A stretch of DNA of 64,000 bases. Source: CAZDBA01 sp965224765 (GTDB taxonomy: Bacteria; Planctomycetota; Planctomycetia; Pirellulales; Pirellulaceae). The stretch covers positions 132,908-196,907 of the forward strand of contig CBDDAC010000026.1 in assembly GCA_965224765.1 (NCBI GenBank), in the 5' to 3' direction. Positions 37,523 to 45,901 of the stretch are shown in pieces. A program made the position numbers and the translations under genes. The notes beneath the pieces are model-generated. The model saw only the letters and a program-made list of their open reading frames with translations. It ran no database searches and had not been told where the DNA came from. Within the stretch, counting starts at the first letter, position 1. Every line of letters starts with the position of its first letter.

Positions 37523-37867
37523 AGAACAGGCGGATTGTTGATGTTCAGATACCGTTGGCTGCTGAGTCGGCCGCCAGTCGAGACAGGCGGTTTTGCTGAG
37601 TCGGAAAATGGCAGTGGCTTCACCTCCCCGGTCCCTGCGCTCCCGACCCTCCCAGAGGAAGGGTGCCAGTTTTTGGCATCCCCAGATTCATCCACGGTAA
37701 CCCGACCAGACTCTCTAACGCACGCGGCGGGAAAGATAATCTAAAACAATTATTGTTCGCGGGCCAAAAACACTTCGTTTCGATGCAGGAAATGCTTGAG
37801 ACCAGACCAATCGTGGCGGTAGAATAATTGCAACCGCAATCGAATGCCACGATCCTACGGAACGAAC

Positions 37868-40288
37868 ATGACACATCACAATGCTGATCATAGCGATGGC
37901 GAGTCGCTATTTCTTTCCTTGATCCATAACATCCCGGCATGCTTCATCCGCAAAGATCGGGAAGGGCGGATTCTGTTTGCCAATGACAAGTTTGCAGAAA
38001 TGATTGGAACCAAAGCCGACAAGATGATCGGCAAAACCGTCGGCGATCTATATGAAGGAGATCTGGGAGACATGTCCCGTCTTGAAGACGTCCAGGTTAT
38101 GGAAACCGGCGAAGTGCTTGACGACGTGTTCGACGACGTTGTCGATGGAGAACTCCGATACTATGCTTCCCGAAAAGGCCCCGTTCGGAATGAACGGGGC
38201 GAAATCATCGGGATTCAGTCCATTTTCTGGGACATTACAAAACAGCGAGTTGCCGAGTTGGCACTGGAAACCGAACGCGAAGAACTTGAGAACGCAAAAC
38301 AGGCTGCCGACAATGCCAATCGGGCCAAAAGCGATTTCTTGGCCAACATGAGTCACGAAATCCGAACTCCCATGAACGCCATTATCGGCATGACGGATCT
38401 CCTCCTGGAAACACAACTCACAAAAACACAGAATGAATATCTGATCATGGTTCAGGATTCGGGCGAAGCCCTGCTGGCTCTTCTGAACGACATTCTCGAC
38501 TTTTCAAAAATCGAAGCTGGCAAACTGGAACTTGAAACTACCGCATTCGACATCCGCGAAACGCTTGGTGATGCAATGAAGGGCCTGGGGTTTCGGGCAC
38601 ACAACAAAGGACTGGAGCTGGCCGTCCGAATCGACACCGCCATCCCGACGTTCCTGTTGGGAGATTCTGGACGAATCCGCCAAATCATCGTCAACCTGAT
38701 TGGCAACGCAATCAAGTTCACTGAGCACGGAGAGGTCGTCCTTCAAATCGAATGCAGAGAAGTCTCTGAAGCTCAGGTAACACTGTTGTTTTCCGTGATT
38801 GACACCGGTGTCGGTATTGCCGAAGAGCATTGTGACAAGGTCTTCCAGAAATTTGAGCAGGCCGATGCTTCGACAACAAGAAAGTTCGGTGGTACCGGAC
38901 TGGGCCTCTCCATTTCATCACGACTGGTGCAAATGATGAACGGGCGCATCTGGGTGGAAAGTGAACTGGGTAGGGGAAGCAAGTTCCACTTCGAAATCCC
39001 ACTTGCCATCGACCATTCTTCTCCCATCGCCAAACCTCTGAAAAGACAGGTCGACATTCAGGGCATTCGGGTCCTGATTGTTGACGACAACGCCACCAAT
39101 CGGCGCATTCTCAAAGACATGCTGACGAACTGGGGCATGAACCCGACCACAGCCTCAGGTGGTTCGCTTGCGCTACAGGCGCTTGCCGATGCCAACGAAG
39201 AAAACGATTCCTTTCAACTGGTGATTTCTGATGTCAACATGCCAGAAATGGACGGGTTGATGCTGGCCAATGCGATTGTTGAAAAATCGCTACTCAATCC
39301 AACAAGTGTCATCATGCTGACTTCTGGTGCCCGCCCGAATGACATCTCCGACCTGCATTCTCTTGGTGTCAAACTTCATTTGCTAAAGCCGGCCAAGCAG
39401 TCAGAAGTCTACGATGCCGTAGTACAATCACTGTCCGCACTCGGAAGCAACATGGCGACTGAAGTCATCTCAGAACCCCGCACCCATAAAATGGCGAAAT
39501 CGTCCAATGAGCTGCGGATACTCCTTGCCGAAGACAATCTCGTCAACCAGAAACTCGCGATCGGAATCCTGACAAAGCTGGGACATCACGTTACCCTGGC
39601 CAACAACGGCAAAGAGGCTTTGCAACAAATCGAAAAATCAACTTTCGATCTGGTTTTGATGGATGTGCAGATGCCGGTAATTGATGGACTTGCAGCAACC
39701 CGAGAATTACGCCGTCGAGAATGCTCCACCCAGACACACCTTCCCGTAGTCGCGTTGACAGCACATGCCATGAGAGGCGATCGCGAACGTTGTTTTGAAG
39801 CCGGAATGGACAACTATCTGACGAAGCCTATTCGGTTGCAGGACATGGCTGACAAATTGGCCGAACTGTTCACAGATTCAACATCACAGGCCAAAGACAA
39901 TCATTCAAACAAAGCAACTCCACAGCCGAATGCGATCATCCACTGGCCAGAGGCCCTGGCGAATGTCGGCAATGACGAAGAACTTCTGCACGATTTGATT
40001 GAGCTGTTTCTCAGCGAGACACCAGGGCTTGTTAAGGATGTTGTCGCGGCTGCCAGTCCGAACGGTTCAAAATCTCTTGCAGCCGCCACCCACTCGCTTA
40101 AAGGATCCATGGCATTCCTGAACCCCAAATCTGCCCTTGACTGTGCTGAAAAGGTAGAGCAACTTGCTGCCTCCGGTGACATGGACGCAGCGACATCCCT
40201 ACTGAGTGAATTGCAGCAACACGTCAGTGCAGTTTGCAATTTCGCAAAATCCTATCTGAATCAGGTTCGTCGGAGCAAATCCCACTGA
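37868..40288 (+). CDS. PAS hybrid histidine kinase with two receivers and an HPt domain (BarA-like)
   Basis: An 806-aa phosphorelay kinase. In order: a PAS domain (about 10-135, FLSLIHNIPACFIRKDREGRILFAN start), HisKA with NMSHEIRTPMNAI (His near 163), HATPase_c (GNAIKFTEHGEV N-box, IDTGVGI, FGGTGLGLSI), a receiver (VDDN, Asp near 472 in LVISDVNMPEMDG), a second receiver (AEDN, Asp near 610 in LVLMDVQMPVIDG) and an HPt domain (ATHSLKGSMAFL, His near 744). No transmembrane segment is seen, so the PAS domain senses an internal cue. The first receiver is diverged (threonine and lysine motifs are less typical) and may be a pseudo-receiver. ATG 37868 was preferred to ATG 37844. Confidence 0.9.
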   Translation: MTHHNADHSDGESLFLSLIHNIPACFIRKDREGRILFANDKFAEMIGTKADKMIGKTVGDLYEGDLGDMSRLEDVQVMETGEVLDDVFDDVVDGELRYYASRKGPVRNERGEIIGIQSIFWDITKQRVAELALETEREELENAKQAADNANRAKSDFLANMSHEIRTPMNAIIGMTDLLLETQLTKTQNEYLIMVQDSGEALLALLNDILDFSKIEAGKLELETTAFDIRETLGDAMKGLGFRAHNKGLELAVRIDTAIPTFLLGDSGRIRQIIVNLIGNAIKFTEHGEVVLQIECREVSEAQVTLLFSVIDTGVGIAEEHCDKVFQKFEQADASTTRKFGGTGLGLSISSRLVQMMNGRIWVESELGRGSKFHFEIPLAIDHSSPIAKPLKRQVDIQGIRVLIVDDNATNRRILKDMLTNWGMNPTTASGGSLALQALADANEENDSFQLVISDVNMPEMDGLMLANAIVEKSLLNPTSVIMLTSGARPNDISDLHSLGVKLHLLKPAKQSEVYDAVVQSLSALGSNMATEVISEPRTHKMAKSSNELRILLAEDNLVNQKLAIGILTKLGHHVTLANNGKEALQQIEKSTFDLVLMDVQMPVIDGLAATRELRRRECSTQTHLPVVALTAHAMRGDRERCFEAGMDNYLTKPIRLQDMADKLAELFTDSTSQAKDNHSNKATPQPNAIIHWPEALANVGNDEELLHDLIELFLSETPGLVKDVVAAASPNGSKSLAAATHSLKGSMAFLNPKSALDCAEKVEQLAASGDMDAATSLLSELQQHVSAVCNFAKSYLNQVRRSKSH

Positions 40289-40297
40289 GAGAGTTCG

Positions 40298-41299
40298 TTA
40301 ACGACGTCTTCGAGCCGAACGAATTGATAGACCGGTACCGACGATAAAGTCGTCAGAAGCTTCGTTTAATCCGGTGCCAGCTCGAATGTCCCATTGAACA
40401 TTGTCGCTGACAAGATAAGTAAATCCGCCGTTGAAGTAATGTTCTGTTTGTATGGTGTCTGCTCCGGATGGGTACAAGCCATAATACTCGGTGTATGCAC
40501 CAACCTTGTCCGTCAACGAATACGCAATCGTCCAAGATTGAGCCCATTCGGTATAACTGCCGGAAGTACCACCATCAATCGCTCGGTTGAATTGCGTGCT
40601 ACCTGCCGTCGAAATGTTATCGCTCAACTCCCAGCCATAGATCCAGTTCAACCCTGGTAGGACTTCATCTGAACTGAATCCGCCTGAACCAGTTGGCACC
40701 GTCATCTGAGGAATTAGTGCCATCTCAGGAAGGCACCCCTCTTGAGGAGTTAGACCAATTTTGAATCCCAGGTATAGGTCTTCACTTCCCGATGTCGTTA
40801 CGCCTGCCGTTTCCTCGTCAGCGTAATTCCATCCAACTCGAAACTCTAGCCACTCCGCAAGAACTCCGAGCCGTAGTAATGGCTCAGGATAAGAATGAGA
40901 TTTTGTCGATCCAGTGCCGTCGTCATCAAACGTGTAGGTGTAACCAATTTCCAATTGAGCAACGCCACGCCCCACCGTTGAACCGGCTTCAGTAAAGTCC
41001 GGACGATCTGTTACCAACGGTTCATCCAGATTCGGGCCTCCCGAAAAACTGGTTCCATAACTCCATTGCAACAGCGTACCACGCGTCTCGTATGATGGGT
41101 CAAAGTGGCCGTTATGGTCATATGAAGTACCGCCAAAGCTCTCATTTGCACCAACGGTAAATTTTTCAAGTTGTGGGCTAGCAACTTGCTGGTTATCACC
41201 TATCGTTGCACGCACAAACTCGGATTCCTGAGCAAACACTGAGTTTTGCAATGTTACCAATACAACCGAGACAATGGTTAACCTAAGATAGAGTTTCAT
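40298..41299 (-). CDS. Putative outer-membrane transporter (MetA/phenol-degradation-type beta-barrel)
   Basis: A 333-aa protein. A signal peptide (1-23, VFAQES) is followed by LVTDRPDFTEAGSTVGRGVAQLEIGYTYTF, the hallmark of the PF13557-type outer-membrane proteins. The rest is made of alternating strands ending with a typical C-terminal barrel strand region (GTGLSIRSARRRR). It probably transports a small solute or metal. It is divergent from an MntR-type regulator with a shared palindromic operator between them, so control by metal is likely. The start at 41299 fits the signal peptide; the longer frame from 41338 does not. Confidence 0.78.
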   Translation of the reverse strand: MKLYLRLTIVSVVLVTLQNSVFAQESEFVRATIGDNQQVASPQLEKFTVGANESFGGTSYDHNGHFDPSYETRGTLLQWSYGTSFSGGPNLDEPLVTDRPDFTEAGSTVGRGVAQLEIGYTYTFDDDGTGSTKSHSYPEPLLRLGVLAEWLEFRVGWNYADEETAGVTTSGSEDLYLGFKIGLTPQEGCLPEMALIPQMTVPTGSGGFSSDEVLPGLNWIYGWELSDNISTAGSTQFNRAIDGGTSGSYTEWAQSWTIAYSLTDKVGAYTEYYGLYPSGADTIQTEHYFNGGFTYLVSDNVQWDIRAGTGLNEASDDFIVGTGLSIRSARRRR

Positions 41300-41379
41300 G
41301 TTGGTAACTATCCAATACGAGTTTAGGGCCAGCTTCACTCGAACGATTCGTTTCCGTGCGAAAACGAGAAGCGGCTTAC

Positions 41380-41401
41380 AGGTTTAGCATCGGCTAAACC
41401 T
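41380..41401. promoter_or_regulatory. Putative MntR/DtxR-family operator
   Basis: A perfect inverted repeat AGGTTTAGC-N4-GCTAAACCT. It resembles the DtxR/MntR-type boxes (AGGTTAG...CTAACCT). It lies between the divergent outer-membrane gene (start 41299) and the regulator gene (start 41454), where it could control both. Confidence 0.62.
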
Positions 41402-41453
41402 TGCCTTCGGATCAGCCGAAAATAGATTTAGGGAAAAGTCGGTCAATTTGCCA

Positions 41454-41912
41454 ATGTCTCAACAGTCCAAAATGCTCCACGACAAAACGATTTCTGCACG
41501 TCATCTTCGCACTCGTTCTGACCACCAAACAGAAACCGCTGAGGATTATGTTGAAGCAATCGCCGAGATCCTTAAAGTTCAGCCAACATGCCGAATCGTT
41601 GATCTAGCTTCGAGATTTGCCGTGAGCAACGTTACTGTCCACCGAATCGTGGAAAGGCTCGAAACAAATGGCTTGGTCAAGACCGAACCCTACAAGCCGA
41701 TCGTATTGACTACGACGGGAAAAAAGCTTGCGATAAAATGCCGAAAGCGACACGAAATCGTTTTCAAGTTTCTTGTGTCGATTGGCGTCAATGAAACGAC
41801 TGCCGAAATTGACGCTGAAGGAATGGAGCACCATGTCAGTGCTGAAACTTTGAAATGCTTTGAGCAAATTGTTCAAAGCGGTTCTTGCGAACTTGATAAT
41901 GCACGGGAGTGA
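41454..41912 (+). CDS. mntR: MntR/DtxR-family metal-dependent transcriptional regulator
   Basis: A 152-aa protein. An N-terminal winged helix (about 27-95) with IVDLASRFAVSNVTVHRIVERL as the helix-turn-helix is followed by the dimerisation/metal-binding helices (about 100-150; RHEIVFKFLVSIGV, AEIDAEGMEHHVSAETL), with Glu, His, His as likely metal ligands. The length and motifs match manganese-responsive MntR rather than iron DtxR, which has an extra SH3 domain. ATG 41454 is used; TTG 41448 also lies in frame. The gene probably regulates itself and the divergent outer-membrane gene through the palindrome at 41380-41401. Confidence 0.85.
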   Translation: MSQQSKMLHDKTISARHLRTRSDHQTETAEDYVEAIAEILKVQPTCRIVDLASRFAVSNVTVHRIVERLETNGLVKTEPYKPIVLTTTGKKLAIKCRKRHEIVFKFLVSIGVNETTAEIDAEGMEHHVSAETLKCFEQIVQSGSCELDNARE

Positions 41913-41914
41913 AT

Positions 41915-42072
41915 TTGATAAGATTGTCGCAGCGATATTCTGAGCAGATAGCCTGACGTGGCTTCCCCTCCTCGGTCGCTGTGTTCCCGACCTTCCCGGA
42001 GGAAGGGAGTCCCGTTTGTGGCGTCCGAAAATTCATCCCTGGCAATCCGTTCCGGTCTACCATTCAAAAAAA
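41915..42072 (+). repeat. 157-bp direct repeat, copy 1
   Basis: Starts TTGATAAGATTGTCGCAGCG and ends in CTACCATTCAAAAAAA. It is nearly identical to 42260-42416. Diverged copies of parts of it occur near 37615-37720 and 50310-50360. It includes a short inverted repeat GACCTTCCCGGAGGAAGGG. It overlaps no gene. Confidence 0.9.
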
Positions 42073-42076
42073 TCAG

Positions 42077-42246
42077 GCTCTCCGACAGAATGAGCGGGTG
42101 AAAAGTGGTTGTTTCGCATCCTCACTCGGGTTCCTCAGGCTTGTCGGCACTTGCCGCAGAGCGGCTATTTCCCTTAGCCCCAGACTTTCAGTCTGGGGTA
42201 ACATCCCACCCCAAATTCCGAGTCGCGGCGCGACGTCATCCGTTGA
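42077..42246 (+). repeat. Hairpin-bearing dispersed repeat, copy A
   Basis: Core hairpin CCCCAGACT-TTC-AGTCTGGGG at 42178-42198, followed by a second small hairpin GTCGC-ggc-GCGAC. Related copies lie at 50206-50300 and 52871-53040. It is sandwiched between the two copies of the 157-bp repeat. A fuller account is in the findings. Confidence 0.85.
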
Positions 42247-42259
42247 ATTTTGTACATAT

Positions 42260-42416
42260 TGATAAGATTGTCGCAGCGATATTCTGAACAGGTAGCCTGA
42301 CATGGCTCCCCCTCCTCGGTCGCTGTGTTCCCGACCTTCCCGGAGGAAGGGAGTCCCGTTTGTGGCGTCCGAAAATTCATCCGTGGCAATCCGTTCCGGT
42401 CTACCATTCAAAAAAA
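42260..42416 (+). repeat. 157-bp direct repeat, copy 2
   Basis: Second copy of the unit at 41915-42072, differing at only a few positions. It is followed directly by unrelated sequence that leads toward the palindrome at 42594. Confidence 0.9.
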
Positions 42417-42593
42417 GTTCACAGCCTCCTCGTGTAGACATTCACTCATCTTTTGCCAGCCCATGCGGTGCTCGTATTCCTTTCTTCTACGATGATGATC
42501 GCACCAATTATCCAATCTGCCAAAAAAATCATTGGAGACAGATTCTCGCACCCTCATCCTGTTGGTGCACAGAACTAAAAGCCAAAAATCGTT

Positions 42594-42640
42594 TTTTTAC
42601 AACATAACGAATATCGGTGGAGTTCGTTATGTTGTAAAAA
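42594..42640. repeat. Perfect 18-bp inverted repeat upstream of secreted-protein gene
   Basis: TTTTTACAACATAACGAA and its exact inverse complement, separated by 11 bases (42612-42622). It lies 42 bases upstream of the ATG at 42682. It could be an operator, a strong hairpin in the leader, or a remnant of a small inverted-repeat element. Confidence 0.9.
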
Positions 42641-42681
42641 GAAGACTGACTCGTTTCTATTTCTGTTCTGAAAGGCTAGTA

Positions 42682-43629
42682 ATGAAAAACTTGGTGTTCT
42701 CCCTTTCGATCTCTGCTTATTTTTGTGTTGCTTGCTCTGCCAATGCTCAAACAACATTGCGAAACATGGATTTGAGGCACATCGACAATCTTGCTGTCAG
42801 CTTGGAGGAGTACACGGAGGAACTCCACCGTGAATATCACGAGCATCTGGAGGGCATCCGTTACGCGAAAACATTAGACGACGATGTTACAAAGCTTGAA
42901 GAGCTTGCTCATCGCCTTCATGAGTTTGTTCACTCTGCGCCTGCGGAAAACGCCGAAACAACCAATCGTATCCGAAAAAACACCAATGACTTTTTGCAAT
43001 TGTCATATCGAATCCCTCGGACAATTGATTTGACTGAAATTTGGCTTAGCTCGCACGACGCACGCATTGGGATTTCTCACATGCGAAGTGCCGCCAGAGA
43101 CGTTCGGAGCATCGTAAACAAGATCGACAACTACCTTCCCGTCGACGAAACCGTGGTCGACGATCAGGCGGTGATTCTGGAAAGAGCAGTAAAAGAGTTA
43201 GACTCCGAATTCCGCGAGCATCTAAGGGGCTACGAGCATTCGCAACACATTGGCGATGACCTGCGCGATCTAACATTATTAGTTGAGCATATTCACGAGC
43301 TCGCTCACGATCGGTCATTTTCCAATATGAACTTTCGCCATTTGAGATCGGATCTCGAAGATGTGAAAAGGTCAACACTCCATATTGATGAACTGCTCGT
43401 TGCTCAGGCTAGAAGAGGTGTTCGGCAACATGATTGGGTGGGCATTGAACATTCACGTGATGCGGTCACCGACGTCCTTGCCAGCAACAAGTTGCTAATA
43501 CACATGATTGATAAAGCAACTTTTAGGGAAGGGCATTCGCGCCTACATCCTGAAGATCGTGACGACCACGACAGAGACACACCCATCCGTGATCGCCACC
43601 GGCAACGTAATCTCGATCATGATCTTTAA
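42682..43629 (+). CDS. Secreted helical protein with two internal repeats
   Basis: A 315-aa protein. A signal peptide (1-22, NAQTT) is followed by long charged helices rich in His, Glu, Asp and Arg. Two halves are similar: SLEEYTEELHREYHEHLEG...LEELAHRLHEFVH (about 36-75) and AVKELDSEFREHLRGYEHS...LTLLVEHIHELAH (about 170-210), each followed by helices with FLQLSYRI or DELLVAQARR. The C-terminus is a low-complexity tail of Asp, Arg and His (DHDRDTPIRDRHRQRN). No family is recognised. ATG 42682 has AAAGG upstream and begins the signal peptide. It may have a structural or metal-binding role, but this is unsupported. Confidence 0.65.
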   Translation: MKNLVFSLSISAYFCVACSANAQTTLRNMDLRHIDNLAVSLEEYTEELHREYHEHLEGIRYAKTLDDDVTKLEELAHRLHEFVHSAPAENAETTNRIRKNTNDFLQLSYRIPRTIDLTEIWLSSHDARIGISHMRSAARDVRSIVNKIDNYLPVDETVVDDQAVILERAVKELDSEFREHLRGYEHSQHIGDDLRDLTLLVEHIHELAHDRSFSNMNFRHLRSDLEDVKRSTLHIDELLVAQARRGVRQHDWVGIEHSRDAVTDVLASNKLLIHMIDKATFREGHSRLHPEDRDDHDRDTPIRDRHRQRNLDHDL

Positions 43630-43666
43630 AATCCAACTGATTATTCCAGCTTAAACCCAACCCAAG

Positions 43667-43706
43667 CAAAAGCCGCAGCAGTTTTCTGTCGCGGCTTTTG
43701 TTTCTT
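43667..43706 (+). terminator. Likely rho-independent terminator
   Basis: Ten-base stem CAAAAGCCGC / GCGGCTTTTG with a 14-base loop, followed by TTTCTTCT, 37 bases after the stop of the secreted helical protein gene. The loop is long and the T run is interrupted, so it is a moderate call. Confidence 0.6.
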
Positions 43707-44007
43707 CTCCGGCAGAAGCCCCCCACTGTTCAATCCGTTTGGTTTTTGAACCTTTTCCGCAACGGCTGTGTGCCCAAAACGAATTTTTGGCGTTGTAACT
43801 AATTGACCATTTTCGCTTTCTTCAGCCGCCTGTCGGATTTCAAGAAGTTCGAGTTGAGTCTGCGGATTTGATGTAGTGGTGTTTCTTTTGAGCCATGCCC
43901 TTCCACACGGACATGCCCATGACGGTTAATCAATTCTCAACTCAATGGACGATTCTACAGAAAATCGAGCGCCGGTCTTAACGGGCGAATCGTAAATGGT
44001 CTTGCCG
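43707..44007. other. Intergenic stretch before convergent membrane-protein gene
   Basis: About 300 bases with no convincing gene. Nothing recognisable beyond the terminator described before it. Confidence 0.35.
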
Positions 44008-44427
44008 TTATTTCTTTGTTCGCGTGTACCAAACTGGGAAAAAGTGCAAGGAGCAGACGGTAATCGGAAATGCCAACAAAATCCAACGGAGCCAGATAAG
44101 ATGCGGCGGCATTGGGGGCGGTGATGTAAAAAGGTATACCGCATGAATGAACCAATAAATGCCGAGTCCGACAATCAAACTGGTTTCATGAAGCGATTTC
44201 CCCGGACCTTTCAATGCGATTCGAATTACCAGGAACGTCAGCAACAGCAGCATCAAGCTCCACGAGAAATTGATAATGTCCAGAGCCCATGGGAAAATTG
44301 GGTGCACCGATGCAAGCTTTTCACTCCAATCGAACATGAACGGAAGGGCAAAATGAACGATTGCCATCGCCAAACAATTTAAACCAGCAATTAAAAGGCA
44401 GGCGGTCCAGACTTTGTGTGATTTCAT
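44008..44427 (-). CDS. Small integral membrane protein, four transmembrane segments
   Basis: A 139-aa protein with hydrophobic segments near 7-28, 48-68, 85-103 and 111-130, ending in a basic tail (TRTKK). No conserved family can be named with confidence. The start at 44427 (MKSHK) fits a short cytoplasmic N-terminus. Longer frames to 44451 or 44511 add polar residues. The gene is not obviously in an operon with its neighbours. Confidence 0.55.
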   Translation of the reverse strand: MKSHKVWTACLLIAGLNCLAMAIVHFALPFMFDWSEKLASVHPIFPWALDIINFSWSLMLLLLTFLVIRIALKGPGKSLHETSLIVGLGIYWFIHAVYLFTSPPPMPPHLIWLRWILLAFPITVCSLHFFPVWYTRTKK

Positions 44428-44630
44428 GTTTTTTCTAGCAATGCTATGCATTTCCTGAGTCAGTAATTTTGCCGGAACGATAATACCCGATTGACCGTAG
44501 GTGTCCATCACTTTTCATTACCATGCTGCCCCAACTCCTATTTGGCAATCCACCAGTGGCCGCTTGGATCAAGTAAAACAAGGAACGTAGCCAGCTCTGG
44601 CCTTCTTCATTTTCCGGTATGGCAGCAAAA

Positions 44631-45551
44631 CTATTTCATCGGCTTACCTGGAACGGGCTCGCCATTGGTTGTCAGAACTTGAAAGTGATGCACGTAGTGG
44701 CCAGAGTATGTCCACACGATTTTCTTGTCAGGTGTGACTTCAAATAGATTGACCGCTCCCTTATCGCGTTGTCCGTAGCTGGTCACAACCGTGTTACCGT
44801 TGGGAAGCCGCTGAACACCACATGCATCCTTGATGATTCCACCAACATCGTCGTTAGTTAATTCCCAAACAATTTCTCCAGCTCCATCGAATTCAACAAC
44901 ACGATTTCCATAGGTGCAACCCACCACGGTATTTCCGTTTTCCAGTCGGATCGCAGTGAACGGCCAGTTCTTTGCGTCCTTGCCGCCAAAATGTTCTGTG
45001 TCTGTTTGGAAATCTGCGACGACCTTACCTTCCGGTGTATACTCGCGAACTGAAAAGCCAAACAAATGTGGTGCAAGATAGTTTCCATTGGGAAGTTTTC
45101 TTGCCATCCGAGTCTGCATGTGATGATTGTCCATTTGCTCAGGGTCAATTGGAATTGACTTGGTCACCTTCCCTTGAGCGTCAACTTCCATCAATCGCGG
45201 CTTGGTGCCAAGGACAGTAATGAGTGTTTGCCCATCGCTCAATCGCCATGCACTCACCAATTCGGAATCGGATTTTCCTTTTTTGAACTCCCAAATCATT
45301 TTCTTTTCGGAATTGAATTCCGTTACTTGATCGGAGTAAGTGATCAGAATATTACCATTGGCCATACGGGTTGCATCCTTGGCGCCGCCTCTTGTCTCCC
45401 ACACCTCTCGGCCTTCCTCGTCAATGATTCCTGTGAACCCACCAGCGATCAAGACAGCGTGGCGAATTACCGGCTGCTCTTGTGCAGTCGCAGCACTGCT
45501 GCACATTGAAAGTAGCGTGAGTACGAGACCTATCAAATTCACTTTTTTCAT
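44631..45551 (-). CDS. Secreted beta-propeller protein (PQQ/arylsulfotransferase-like repeats)
   Basis: A 306-aa protein. A signal peptide (1-23, ATAQE) is followed by five or six blade-like repeats with the core NGNxL/V-V, seen as MANGNILITY, LSDGQTLITVL, LPNGNYLAP, LENGNTVVGC and LPNGNTVVTS, each followed by a strand ending in E-x-D or W-E/T (MIWEF, EIVWEL, KIVWTY). This is the outline of a beta-propeller. Many planctomycete secreted proteins have this form. The ligand is unknown. The start at 45551 gives a clean signal peptide. Confidence 0.7.
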   Translation of the reverse strand: MKKVNLIGLVLTLLSMCSSAATAQEQPVIRHAVLIAGGFTGIIDEEGREVWETRGGAKDATRMANGNILITYSDQVTEFNSEKKMIWEFKKGKSDSELVSAWRLSDGQTLITVLGTKPRLMEVDAQGKVTKSIPIDPEQMDNHHMQTRMARKLPNGNYLAPHLFGFSVREYTPEGKVVADFQTDTEHFGGKDAKNWPFTAIRLENGNTVVGCTYGNRVVEFDGAGEIVWELTNDDVGGIIKDACGVQRLPNGNTVVTSYGQRDKGAVNLFEVTPDKKIVWTYSGHYVHHFQVLTTNGEPVPGKPMK

Positions 45552-45901
45552 TGTAATTCCCTAAGTATCGCTGACCGTTCCAGTCTCCGGTTGTCCGAGG
45601 CATCAACATTGTGGCAGAAAACTAACTGGACGAAATGGGTTACGCTTTCTCCCAGAAGGAAAGGGGGCAGAGAACAAAAACAAGGCTCTCCAAGCACCGC
45701 CTCAAGCGACGACTCAATAGAAACATCTGTCTGTGCAGAACAAGGATGTGCTCAGCGCACACGCCCTTCACGTTGTAAAAACCCCGTTTTTTTGCGATTT
45801 CCAATTAACTCTGTCCGCATTGTTTGCGTTACGGGAATCCACTTGTAGGGACCACTTCGTTCCTATTCCACAAGCAAGCTTTCCTTCAATAGGTGATTCC
45901 A
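45552..45901. other. Divergent intergenic region
   Basis: 350 bases between the beta-propeller gene (-) and the next secreted-protein gene (+). It should hold both promoters. No element was identifiable, and the short open frames in it are not convincing. Confidence 0.35.

Larger units (their letters stand above)
36855..37867. other. 1-kb non-coding stretch with tRNA scar and hairpin repeats
   Basis: No convincing gene. It contains a tRNA-Leu 3' fragment (37311-37363), a long near-perfect inverted repeat (37462-37522) and, at about 37615-37720, a diverged copy of the 157-bp repeat found at 41915 and 42260 (shared TCCCGACC-TTCC-GAGGAAGGG-like segments). The frames that cross these elements are artefacts of the repeats. 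Confidence 0.55.

Noticed and set aside
37444..37744. Short frames across the 37.5-kb hairpin
   Set aside because: They translate the palindromic repeat in both directions and have no ribosome-binding site.
41915..42416. CRISPR array
   Set aside because: Only two long unequal-spaced direct repeats with a different repeat between them, and no cas genes.
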